Shown here piece after piece: positions 15,701 to 22,762 of a stretch of 61,501 nucleotides of DNA. The stretch's first letter is position 1, and every line of letters starts with the position of its first letter. Source of the DNA: an uncultured Oscillospiraceae bacterium (GTDB lineage Bacteria; Bacillota; Clostridia; Oscillospirales; Oscillospiraceae); the NCBI GenBank assembly GCA_947168655.1, contig CAMVMU010000005.1, positions 1-61,501 of the forward strand, written 5' to 3'. The notes beneath the pieces are model-generated. The model did not search any database. It saw only the letters and a program-made list of their open reading frames with translations, and was not told the origin of the DNA. The position numbers and the translations under genes were made by a program.

Positions 15701-18700
15701 GCTCAAGGAGGAGCCCTGCACCACTTCGCCGTAGTCCACGCGGAAGGTGGTAGCCTGGTTGCCGTTGAAGGTGATATCACTGGGATTCACACCTTGCTCG
15801 CCGCCAGTGGGATCGCAGACCACGCGGAAGCGCATCTGGGTCCACTTAGCGTAAATGCGGACGTTGTTATCCGGCATGGTAGCGTTACTGAAGACATACG
15901 GCTCCGAAAGAGCGGAGTCGGCATACCAGCCATCGAAATAATAGCCTTCCGGAGCAGTGCTGGGCTTCACGTTGGCGAGAACCGAAAGGTCGGTCTGATA
16001 GGGAACCGCGTTCAGATCAAAGCCGGAGGGAAGCCCGGTCGGAGTAATATCACTATTATTCGAGATAAAAGTGAGCTTGTTGGTATTTCGTTTAAAGCCG
16101 ATATAAAGCGGACCCGTCTTGGCAATATAGGAAGAATAGCCCTCCGTATACAGGGCAATTTTCGTATTGACCGTTGCCGTTTGCCAACTTCCGGTTTCGC
16201 CAAACCGATAGGCTTCAACGGTATATCCCTGAACCGTCTCATTCGGCGTCCAGGAGTTTCCGGTACCATCACTGTCCACGGCGTTGGAATCACCATCCAT
16301 AAGAGGCACGGTGTATTCAGTCGAACCAAGTTCCTGACCGACGTAGTAAATATGGATCTTCGTTCCGGATTCTGCCTTGCGATAGAATATCATCTCAGTG
16401 GTCTCAGCAGAACCGGAGGAGAGAACAGGAACAAATTCCGTTACACCCAAGGGATAGCCATAAGTGGTCGTTGTGCCGCTGACGGTTTCATCGTTCTTCC
16501 ACGTATAGCCGGTGCCTGCACTCGGCCATTCGCCGGGCTTAAGCTGTGCGCCGTAAAGACCGGAGATGCTGCTGGTACCGTCCAGGTTGTGGGTGCCGGC
16601 GGCGTTGGGCGTGGGACCCTCGCCTACCTTGTAATAACCGGTAGTATAGGACTCGGTGTACAGGTAGTAGTACGGGATCCAGGAGTAGTAGCTATTGCTG
16701 CTGAACTTGTAGTACTCGTACAGCGTGCCCTGCGTGGAATAGGTATAAGTGTTGCTCGTTGAATAAGTATCCGAATTGACGCTGGTGCTTGTGCTGAAGT
16801 AAGTGTAGCCATTAGACTCAAGATACGAATCAACCTGATCCACAGTGTACGATTCGGAGTTGTAACTATACTTGTAGTAAATGGTATTGCCGCTGGAGGG
16901 ACGATACGTGGCATTGGGGCCGGTACCAATCAAATAGTAGCCGGAATCCTTTGCGGTGTAGTAGTAATATTCGCCGTTCGCAGCCTCAACGAAACCGGTG
17001 CCGCCGGTATAGGGCGTGATCTTGTCGGTGTCGTAGAAGCTAAACGTAATGGTCTTGCGGTCGTAGTACACGTTCAGCACGGTGGAGCCGTCGCCCTTGA
17101 CGGTGACGGAACCCGTGTCGGTGTTGGTCCCGTTATACAGGAAGTAGAAGCCCAGCTTGCCGTTATCGCCGTTTTCGTTGTAGCCGAGGCGGTTGTCCGC
17201 AGTGGTACCGGTGGTTGCGGTCTCAATGCTCACGGCTGTGCCGGTCTCGGCAGTACGGGAAATGGATTCATAGAAGTCGTATTCCTTATCGGCGTCAAGG
17301 GTCTGGGGGGTATCTGTGATCTTTTGGGTCCAAATGACCACATGGTAGGTGGTGTTCTTTGCCTTCCACTTGGCGTACAGCGTGGTCTCCTCACCGATAG
17401 GACTGCCGAAGATGAATCTGTCGGTGAAGTCCTCATCCTTCCACCAGCCGTCAAAGGTGTAGCCTGTGCGGGTGGGTGTGGCGGGGGCGACGGTGTTCTG
17501 ACCATCGGCATAGAACACGGGGGAGGTAAAGGAGGCGGTGGTGGCGTCGTTGTCCTGGTCGATGTAGTTGTCAAAGACCAGCCAGTGACCGGTGTTCAGA
17601 TAGGGATAGAGCTGCAGGGTGTCGCTCAGCTGATAAGTCGTATCATTCTGGTAAATGGTGCCGACATCATCTTTATACAGGGGATAGTCGCCGGCTACCT
17701 CCACCTTGTCCTCAGTGATCCAGCCGGCAAAGTTCTGACCGCCCATAAAGCCCACGTACGGATAGTTGATCTTCACGGACTCGGGGGTGCTGCCTTCGTG
17801 GATATGATAGCCCTGGGTCATCAGCACGGCCCCGGCCTGATCGTGATAGACCACGTAGCGCACGTTGTAGACCTTGGCGTAGTAGGTGAGAACGGCGGTT
17901 TTGTCCGCAGCGGCTTCCGCCTGACCATCGAGAGTATCCTTGTTCTCGTTAATATAGGCGTTGATGTCAGCCACGCTGTAGCCCGTATCCTCCTCGGTGA
18001 AGGCTTTCCTGTCAGCCCAGCCCTCGAAGCTCTGCTGCTCGTTGATGGCGGGCACGCCGGGGTCGAAGATGGGGTTCTCCACCTTACCGATCTGGTTGAT
18101 GCGGACAACCTGGACGTTGATAATGGAGTCGTCCTTGTTTCTGAACTCCACCTTCAGCAGCTTGGTGGCATTGTCGCCGCCGCCGATGACAGCATAGACG
18201 GAGAAGTTCTTGGCGTCGAAGGTGACGGTGTTGGCCTCGAACTCAGCGCCGGTGACGGGCTCGGCGTCAACGTTGTTTTCGCCCAGCTCGTCGGCATTCA
18301 GATCCAGGTGGACCACGCTCAGGTCATTGCGTCCGGCGATCTCGGCGGACTTGATGGTGACGGTGAGGTCCTTAGCGGGCTGGATCACGCCGCCGTTCTT
18401 GTCGCGGAAGGTGATGTCCACAGCCGCGAGGACAGTGCCGCTGACGCCTTCCGTCTGATCGACGGCGTCCTGTACGGCGTCCATATTATTGACCTTGACG
18501 GCCTCCATTGTAGCGCCCTGAGGCAGTGCGCCTTCCGGCGCGTCCACGGACACCAGCATACCCTCCACGTCCTCGGAAACGAGGGACACGGCGGGCATGG
18601 GTTCAACCATGGGCTTGCGGCCGCCGGAGAACCACCCGATCAGGCGGTCAAAGGCACGACCCCACAGGTCGCCCCAGCTGTCGTCGAAACCATCCAGACG

Positions 18701-18832
18701 GGGGTTCAGAGTGGTTTCGGCTCCGATGCCCCCACGGTTGGCCGGTGCGGCAAATGCCTGAACCGGGAACAGGGAAAGCATCATGACCAGTGCCAACACG
18801 ATGGAAAGCACTTTCACGGTACGCTTCTTCAT
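12713..18832 (-). CDS. Giant secreted surface protein with InlB-type B-repeats, 2039 aa
   Basis: The start is MKKRTVKVLS, behind AAAGGAGGAAGAATCA. A signal peptide ends near residue 28 (VQAFA followed by APANRGG). Many beta-grasp repeats of the Listeria-Bacteroides (InlB B-repeat) type recur, recognised by GYTFDGWWKDEDF, GYYFDGWYADSAL, YTLLGWYLDKAH, MIFNGWDTAFDNVTE and YTFNSWDKKFDQVTS, each ending in a variant of LYAKW. A Tyr/Ser-rich stretch (about nt 16620-16980) and a possible beta-trefoil-like region (YSIQSGYNSNNYLRVGDDD) lie between repeats. No LPxTG motif, C-terminal membrane helix or SLH domain is visible; the protein simply ends AQAQTSGN. Anchoring is therefore unexplained. It is the first gene of the operon that ends at 9769. 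Adhesin or matrix role inferred. Confidence 0.88.
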   Translation of the reverse strand: MKKRTVKVLSIVLALVMMLSLFPVQAFAAPANRGGIGAETTLNPRLDGFDDSWGDLWGRAFDRLIGWFSGGRKPMVEPMPAVSLVSEDVEGMLVSVDAPEGALPQGATMEAVKVNNMDAVQDAVDQTEGVSGTVLAAVDITFRDKNGGVIQPAKDLTVTIKSAEIAGRNDLSVVHLDLNADELGENNVDAEPVTGAEFEANTVTFDAKNFSVYAVIGGGDNATKLLKVEFRNKDDSIINVQVVRINQIGKVENPIFDPGVPAINEQQSFEGWADRKAFTEEDTGYSVADINAYINENKDTLDGQAEAAADKTAVLTYYAKVYNVRYVVYHDQAGAVLMTQGYHIHEGSTPESVKINYPYVGFMGGQNFAGWITEDKVEVAGDYPLYKDDVGTIYQNDTTYQLSDTLQLYPYLNTGHWLVFDNYIDQDNDATTASFTSPVFYADGQNTVAPATPTRTGYTFDGWWKDEDFTDRFIFGSPIGEETTLYAKWKAKNTTYHVVIWTQKITDTPQTLDADKEYDFYESISRTAETGTAVSIETATTGTTADNRLGYNENGDNGKLGFYFLYNGTNTDTGSVTVKGDGSTVLNVYYDRKTITFSFYDTDKITPYTGGTGFVEAANGEYYYYTAKDSGYYLIGTGPNATYRPSSGNTIYYKYSYNSESYTVDQVDSYLESNGYTYFSTSTSVNSDTYSTSNTYTYSTQGTLYEYYKFSSNSYYSWIPYYYLYTESYTTGYYKVGEGPTPNAAGTHNLDGTSSISGLYGAQLKPGEWPSAGTGYTWKNDETVSGTTTTYGYPLGVTEFVPVLSSGSAETTEMIFYRKAESGTKIHIYYVGQELGSTEYTVPLMDGDSNAVDSDGTGNSWTPNETVQGYTVEAYRFGETGSWQTATVNTKIALYTEGYSSYIAKTGPLYIGFKRNTNKLTFISNNSDITPTGLPSGFDLNAVPYQTDLSVLANVKPSTAPEGYYFDGWYADSALSEPYVFSNATMPDNNVRIYAKWTQMRFRVVCDPTGGEQGVNPSDITFNGNQATTFRVDYGEVVQGSSLSNAQREGYTLLGWYLDKAHTIPFNFANPITDTIQNMDMDYATSDERSGRDPWNGNRPYNDADGEHDDVVGKLTIYASWRQDPDGVIGINVRYLATDKNGNTGKFSDNKNIWDDPNIYADQAKAFGQPASTPENGTLQFLYWEILDENKNVVGKAYPGQLWTVDYSNAVEEAINANSTEALFTFADYLRGENALTNSRVNPTPVKAETMTVYAPVDTIETGVDYLIGVTASNGTTYLLMSYNPSTGTYYGSASLSGYTTDHLSYAIPAVLDENGNVTGVDSSNISGATLAHVEWLFNSTSNGKYSIQSGYNSNNYLRVGDDDSTTNLNLYPASYSSGYGATWVWDSSTHYLSHYYNSSYYRLYLSMLSVGGVPTYFDVDYDTDYARTVQLFKKTTIEVGPTMHTVTFMDGYTNTKIADVQVEDGAAATAPDAPDHSAQGMIFNGWDTAFDNVTENITVTAQYVSQSTLSYTVTFRYMNSEGEWVTSTQTVQHGQRATAPDLPTPPAGYTFNSWDKKFDQVTSNLTINAVYKQVATTKYVVTLRAVYGRANTTAKTHITWYANNGTGAFQSNENLEINEAVNIPTPTSFTYLEETRGTVEKTGLVYEDHVFLGWARMISNNSSADRPDLTEEDLYLRWDPDAQKYYCTGDEENEIPADQEVSAVAADEMLPYHDMFAVWAKVFYVYHSGTGVVEKIVINNSTVTTDTEGTKTYTPLTYDLAHTTSDGFLYGGYYTEYAGASENFRNKDSFKANLANLTWNTVTDAANLPEPEGQMQDLREDLVEKNWISTTTDATGKHYNGYNAKWTKATAIAKTDDGHTALDIIPVAGEIYYIKEVDANKYLQPYMYYTFDKYTGVISTAWLISDTDDLNYQETGFVLTDQNTKAKDVVKSLTVTNTNGGKQVKLTSLNVFKAMGYLSYLTIYNDGLNGQDPVDLGVTNKTVGQYWVTPDGLIVTGTAERVYTDISNKDNINTNTMTQTTVASTIKVFNAQAQTSGN

Positions 18833-18874
18833 TGATTCTTCCTCCTTTGGTTTGCATGGATAAAAACAGTTGCC

Positions 18875-18886
18875 AAACAATTGTTT
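18875..18886. promoter_or_regulatory. 12-bp palindrome in the surface-protein leader
   Basis: AAACAATTGTTT is a perfect palindrome lying about 45 bp upstream of the start codon at 18832 and downstream of the promoter. It could be an operator for a dimeric regulator. No regulator gene is present nearby to support this. Confidence 0.35.
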
Positions 18887-18945
18887 TTTACTGGTTTCAG
18901 AACGTACGTCAAGGCATAGTAACCCCTATATACATTCAAGGGAAT

Positions 18946-18973
18946 TGTATAACGAAATCCCGCTGTTTGTCAA
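18946..18973 (-). promoter_or_regulatory. SigA-type promoter for the surface-protein operon
   Basis: Reading the minus strand: -35 TTGACA (18973-18968), 16-bp spacer, -10 TATACA (18951-18946). The predicted leader is about 105 bases. No other convincing promoter was seen before the terminator at 9733-9769, so genes 18832 to 9769 may form one transcript. Confidence 0.65.
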
Positions 18974-19039
18974 TATTAACTTCGTGAATCGAGGTTGATT
19001 TTTTTCGCCGGATCAGGCGGGGAAAAAGACAGTTTACGT

Positions 19040-19073
19040 AACATGTCGAAACGGCCGGTAAAACATGACGAAA
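19040..19073. promoter_or_regulatory. 22-bp-spaced direct repeat, putative regulator site
   Basis: AACATGTCGAAA (19040-19051) and AACATGACGAAA (19062-19073) match at 11 of 12 positions and are offset by 22 bp, about two helical turns. This spacing is typical of sites bound by dimeric response regulators on one face of the DNA. The pair lies about 90 bp upstream of the minus-strand -35 and 175 bp upstream of the plus-strand -35. Confidence 0.5.
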
Positions 19074-19246
19074 TAGGAGAAAGATAAAACAAATAATTAT
19101 ATTATATAGATTATTAATGCATGCACTATTTTGTTATAATAATACAAAAAAAGCAAAAAAACGATAACCCCGCACAAAGAAATGGAAACGATATAGCACA
19201 ATAATATACAAATTAAAATGATACCACGCAACATATTTCCTGCATT

Positions 19247-19274
19247 TTGACAGTACCTTTTCCCGTAATATACT
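19247..19274 (+). promoter_or_regulatory. Promoter P1 of the polysaccharide operon
   Basis: -35 TTGACA (19247-19252), 16-bp spacer, -10 TATACT (19269-19274). Transcription should begin near 19281, giving a leader of about 33 bases with no Shine-Dalgarno sequence. Confidence 0.7.
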
Positions 19275-19276
19275 GG

Positions 19277-19305
19277 TTGCAATTTGATATATAGTATTGT
19301 ATAAT
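19277..19305 (+). promoter_or_regulatory. Promoter P2 of the polysaccharide operon (leaderless distance)
   Basis: -35 TTGCAA (19277-19282), 17-bp spacer, -10 TATAAT (19300-19305). The start codon at 19314 begins 9 bases after the -10 box, so a transcript from P2 would be leaderless or nearly so. Confidence 0.6.
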
Positions 19306-19313
19306 CAAATACG

Positions 19314-21104
19314 ATGAAAGAGAACAAAAACAATCGGGACGACAGGCCCTTTTTCGGCTCGCTGCATACCCTGCGCCAGAGGTGGCGGGAAGGCAGCTTC
19401 GGCGAGATCATCGACGACTGGCGCTGGATCTTCACCTATACCAGGCGGCACAGGGCTGCGGTGGTATTCTACACGGTGCTGGGTATCCTCAGCACTACCA
19501 CGGGGCTGGTGGCCAGCGTAGCCGGGAAACACCTGATCGACATCATAACGGGTTATCAGACCGACAAGCTGGGGCTGCTCATCGGCATCATGCTGGGCAG
19601 CGCCGGCTTCAGCCTGCTTTTTTCCAACCTGATAAACCGACTGTCCACCCGCATTGCCATTCGCATCAACAACGATATTCAGGCCGACATCTTTGACCAG
19701 ATCATCGATGTGGACTGGAAATCCATCAGTGAATACAGCAGCGGTGATCTGCTTAACCGGTTCAACAACGACGTACAGACCGTCAGCAAAAACGCCATCA
19801 GCTGGCTGCCATCCATCATCATCGCAGCGTATAACTTCATCGTCACCTTCGCTCTGATCTGGCATTACAACAGGGTCATGTCCCTGCTGGCCTTTGCCAG
19901 CGCACCGGTCATGCTGCTGATGAGCAGGTACTTTATCCACAAGCAGCGCCAGTATGCCAGAAAGGTCAAGGAGACCGGCAGCGAGATGATGGGTTTCGAG
20001 GTGGAGACTTTTTACAACTTTGACACCATCAAGTCCTTTGGCATCATGGACAGCTACGGGCGCAAGCTGCGTACCTGGCAGCAGAAGCTGCGAAGCATTA
20101 CCCTGGATTACAATCTATTCACCATCAAGACCAATGTGTTCATGTCGGTACTGGGACTCATTGTCCAGTATGCCGCCTTTGGGTACTGCCTGTTTCTGCT
20201 GTGGGGCCACCAGATCACATACGGCACCATGACGCTGTTTCTCGAGCAGCGGGTGCGGCTGTCCGGCGCTTTTAACAGCGTGGTTGGCATAGTGCCCAGC
20301 TTTCTTACCAGCTCCGTCTCCGCCCACCGCATCCGAGAGCTCATCGAGCTGCCCCGGGAGCGGCACATTCCTGAGAGTCAGCAGCTCAAGGACCTGGCGG
20401 CGGGCGGCTTCGAGGTCTGTATGGATGGCGTGAACTTTTCCTATGTGGAGGACAAGCGTGTCATCACCGAGTCCGGTTTCCGCGCCGCGCCCGGCGAGAT
20501 CGTGGCGCTGATCGGCCCCTCCGGCGGCGGCAAGACCACTATGATACGGCTGATGCTGGGTCTGGTGCGTCCTGACCGGGGACGCGCCTATCTCCGCGCC
20601 TCTGACGGCACTCAGGTAGAAATGAATGCTGACAGCAGGTGCCTGTTCTCCTACGTACCGCAGGGCAATACCATTCTCTCCGGCACCGTAGCGGACAATA
20701 TGCGCCTGGTGAAGGAGGATGCCACCGACGAGGAGATCGTGGAGGCGCTGAAGATCGCCTGCGCCTGGGATTTCGTGGGGCGCTTGCCTGACGGGATAAA
20801 CGCCAGGGTGGGCGAGCGGGGCCGCGGCTTCTCCGAGGGGCAGGCCCAACGGCTGGCCATTGCCCGTGCCGTGCTGCGGGATGCGCCGGTGCTGCTGCTG
20901 GACGAGGCCACCTCCGCCCTGGATGTGGCCACCGAGCGGCAGGTGCTGCGCAACATTGTCCAGCGGCGACCCAACAAGACCTGTATTGTCACCACCCACC
21001 GGCCTACCGTCATCGGACTTTGCCAGCGGGTCTACCGCGTGACGGACGGCATCGTTACGGAACTGGATGAGGAGACGTCCAGCCGTGCGGTGATGGATTT
21101 CTGA
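19314..21104 (+). CDS. ABC transporter, fused membrane and ATPase domains (exporter)
   Basis: A 596-residue half-transporter of the type I exporter family. About six membrane helices occupy residues 40-310 (for example AVVFYTVLGILSTTTGL). The ATPase domain has Walker A GPSGGGKTT (about 400-408), signature FSEGQAQRL (about 505), Walker B VLLLDEATSALD (about 524-536) and an H-loop TTHRPT. The start is forced: an in-frame TAA lies at 19302-19304 and no other start fits. No Shine-Dalgarno is present. It is the first gene of the polysaccharide operon and faces away from the PqqD/HprK operon. It could export a peptide, a lipid-linked unit or a surface polymer; sequence alone does not decide. Confidence 0.88.
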   Translation: MKENKNNRDDRPFFGSLHTLRQRWREGSFGEIIDDWRWIFTYTRRHRAAVVFYTVLGILSTTTGLVASVAGKHLIDIITGYQTDKLGLLIGIMLGSAGFSLLFSNLINRLSTRIAIRINNDIQADIFDQIIDVDWKSISEYSSGDLLNRFNNDVQTVSKNAISWLPSIIIAAYNFIVTFALIWHYNRVMSLLAFASAPVMLLMSRYFIHKQRQYARKVKETGSEMMGFEVETFYNFDTIKSFGIMDSYGRKLRTWQQKLRSITLDYNLFTIKTNVFMSVLGLIVQYAAFGYCLFLLWGHQITYGTMTLFLEQRVRLSGAFNSVVGIVPSFLTSSVSAHRIRELIELPRERHIPESQQLKDLAAGGFEVCMDGVNFSYVEDKRVITESGFRAAPGEIVALIGPSGGGKTTMIRLMLGLVRPDRGRAYLRASDGTQVEMNADSRCLFSYVPQGNTILSGTVADNMRLVKEDATDEEIVEALKIACAWDFVGRLPDGINARVGERGRGFSEGQAQRLAIARAVLRDAPVLLLDEATSALDVATERQVLRNIVQRRPNKTCIVTTHRPTVIGLCQRVYRVTDGIVTELDEETSSRAVMDF

Positions 21105-21117
21105 CGGGGGCGGAACC

Positions 21118-21870
21118 ATGATGATTGACATTCACTCCCACGTTTTGCCCGGGGTGGACGATGGCGCGGCAGATCTGGACGATGCGCTGGCGCTGCTGGC
21201 TATGGCTGCCGACAGCGGCGTGGACACCGTGGTGACCACCCCCCATTGCAACATCCCGGATGAATATGAGAATTACGTGTGTCCGGAGCTGGACGCTCTC
21301 TGGCGGGCGCTTGGCCGGGAGGCGCGGCGAGCCGGCATCCCTGTGCGTCTGTGCCGGGGCATGGAGGCCTTTGCCACGGAGGATCTGCCGGATCTTCTGC
21401 AGCGGGGGCAGATCTGGACGCTGAACGGAACGGCATATTTTCTGACGGAATTCGCCTTCGGCGAGGATCCGGCGTTCTGCTTCGATGTGATGCGGCGGTG
21501 TACCGAGCTGGGCTTTCGCCCGGTGATCGCCCACCCGGAGCGGTATCTGTTTGTGCAGGAAGAGCCTGCCATCGCCTACGAGTGGTGTATCCACGGCTAT
21601 GCGCTGCAGCTGAACAAGGGCAGTCTGCTGGGCAAATTCGGCCGACCGGCTCAAGTGGCTGCGGAACTGCTGGTGGATCACGGCCTTGCCGCTTGTGTGG
21701 CCAGCGACGCCCACAGCCCTGTGCAGCGCACCACCCATATGGAGGAGATCCGCCGCTATCTGACGGATCGCTGGGGAGGAGACTACGCTAGATTGTTATT
21801 GGAGGAAAATCCGTCCCGCATCCTGGCGGGGAGAGACCTGCTGGGCTATGAGCCGATCCCCGTTGTGTGA
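21118..21870 (+). CDS. CpsB/CapC-family tyrosine-protein phosphatase (PHP type)
   Basis: A 250-residue metal-dependent phosphatase of the polymerase-and-histidinol-phosphatase fold. Metal ligands are seen in IDIHSHVLPGVDDGA at the N-terminus, TTPHCNI, IAHPERYLF and ASDAHSP. In Firmicutes capsule loci CpsB removes phosphate from the tyrosine tail of the CpsD kinase and so sets chain length and output. The two BY-kinases with tyrosine tails just downstream are the obvious substrates. It starts 13 bp after the ABC transporter stop. Either of two adjacent ATG codons (21118 or 21121) could be used. Confidence 0.9.
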   Translation: MMIDIHSHVLPGVDDGAADLDDALALLAMAADSGVDTVVTTPHCNIPDEYENYVCPELDALWRALGREARRAGIPVRLCRGMEAFATEDLPDLLQRGQIWTLNGTAYFLTEFAFGEDPAFCFDVMRRCTELGFRPVIAHPERYLFVQEEPAIAYEWCIHGYALQLNKGSLLGKFGRPAQVAAELLVDHGLAACVASDAHSPVQRTTHMEEIRRYLTDRWGGDYARLLLEENPSRILAGRDLLGYEPIPVV

Positions 21871-21899
21871 CGGGCATGGGACAAGAGAGGTAAAAGCAA

Positions 21900-22760
21900 A
21901 TGAAGATGAGAAATCTGAGAATCGCAATAGTGGTTTTTTTCTGTGTGGTGTCTGTGCTGTTTACCGGTGCCTATATCCATGAGCGCCTGACCACGGATTA
22001 CGATGCGCCGGTTATTCGGGCGGACAGTGATACGCTGCAGATCACCGTCTCCGCCACGGAGGAGGACCTGCTGGCGGGTATGACGGCCTATGACAAGCTG
22101 GACGGAGATGTGACAGACACCCTGGTGGTGGCGTCACGGAGCAAGTTCATCACCAAGGGCACCCTCCGGGTCAATTACGCTGCCTTTGACAACAACCGCA
22201 ACGTGGGAACCTACTCACGGGAGGTCACCTATTCTGACTACGTTTCCCCCCATTTTCGCATGGACGCGCCACTGCGCTATGCCGCCGGCGGATCCATGCC
22301 TGATTACCTGGAGCATATTACCGCCAAGGACTGTCTGGATGGCGACATTACCCGGCAGATCAAAATTACCACTGGCAGAACGGTGGTCATCAGCGATTCC
22401 GTTACACAGCAGAAAGTGAATCTTCACGTGACCAACAGCTGTGGGGATAACGCCGTGCTGGAGCTGACAGTGCGTATGGAGGACTACTCCTCCCTGAACC
22501 GCCCGGCTCCCGCCCTGCGGGACTACGTGCTCTACGTGGAGAAGGGCGGGAGTTTGAATCTGTGGAACAACCTTTCCGGTATCTGGGCCGGCGGCAATGT
22601 GAAGGGCTTTACGGGGACGGGATACAGTATTTCTGATATCAGCATTGAGGACGAAGCGGTGAACTATGATGTTCCCGGCGTCTACACAGTGGTTTACCGG
22701 CTGTCCCGCGATGGCGTGGATCTGGGTACCGCTGAGCTGATCGTGGTGGTGGAGGAATGA
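21900..22760 (+). CDS. Membrane-anchored protein with Ig-like (DUF5011-like) repeats
   Basis: A 286-residue protein with one N-terminal membrane segment (IAIVVFFCVVSVLFTGAYI). Two extracellular repeats follow, each with a KLDGDVT or CLDGDIT motif (YDKLDGDVTDTLVV and KDCLDGDITRQIKI), as in bacterial Ig/cadherin-like domains. A third beta-rich part contains GVYTVVYRLS. No catalytic motif is seen. Its place between the CpsB phosphatase and the two BY-kinases suggests an accessory role in polymer control or assembly. Its stop overlaps the start region of the first kinase. Function unknown. Confidence 0.75.
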   Translation: MKMRNLRIAIVVFFCVVSVLFTGAYIHERLTTDYDAPVIRADSDTLQITVSATEEDLLAGMTAYDKLDGDVTDTLVVASRSKFITKGTLRVNYAAFDNNRNVGTYSREVTYSDYVSPHFRMDAPLRYAAGGSMPDYLEHITAKDCLDGDITRQIKITTGRTVVISDSVTQQKVNLHVTNSCGDNAVLELTVRMEDYSSLNRPAPALRDYVLYVEKGGSLNLWNNLSGIWAGGNVKGFTGTGYSISDISIEDEAVNYDVPGVYTVVYRLSRDGVDLGTAELIVVVEE

Positions 22761-22762
22761 GT

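Larger units (their letters stand above)
18833..19313. other. 481-bp AT-rich divergent control region
   Basis: The only long gene-free stretch in the window. It separates the minus-strand surface-protein operon from the plus-strand polysaccharide operon. It holds a promoter for each direction, a 12-bp palindrome and a 22-bp-spaced direct repeat (listed separately). The part from about 19085 to 19313 is very AT-rich and includes several TATAAT-like boxes. No small gene with a ribosome binding site was found. Confidence 0.85.

Noticed and set aside
18991-19027. Weak stem at the T-run and GCC/GGC pairs as a terminator
   Set aside because: Only four G-C pairs match cleanly and the arms are bulged; it lies between two divergent promoters, where a terminator has no evident purpose.
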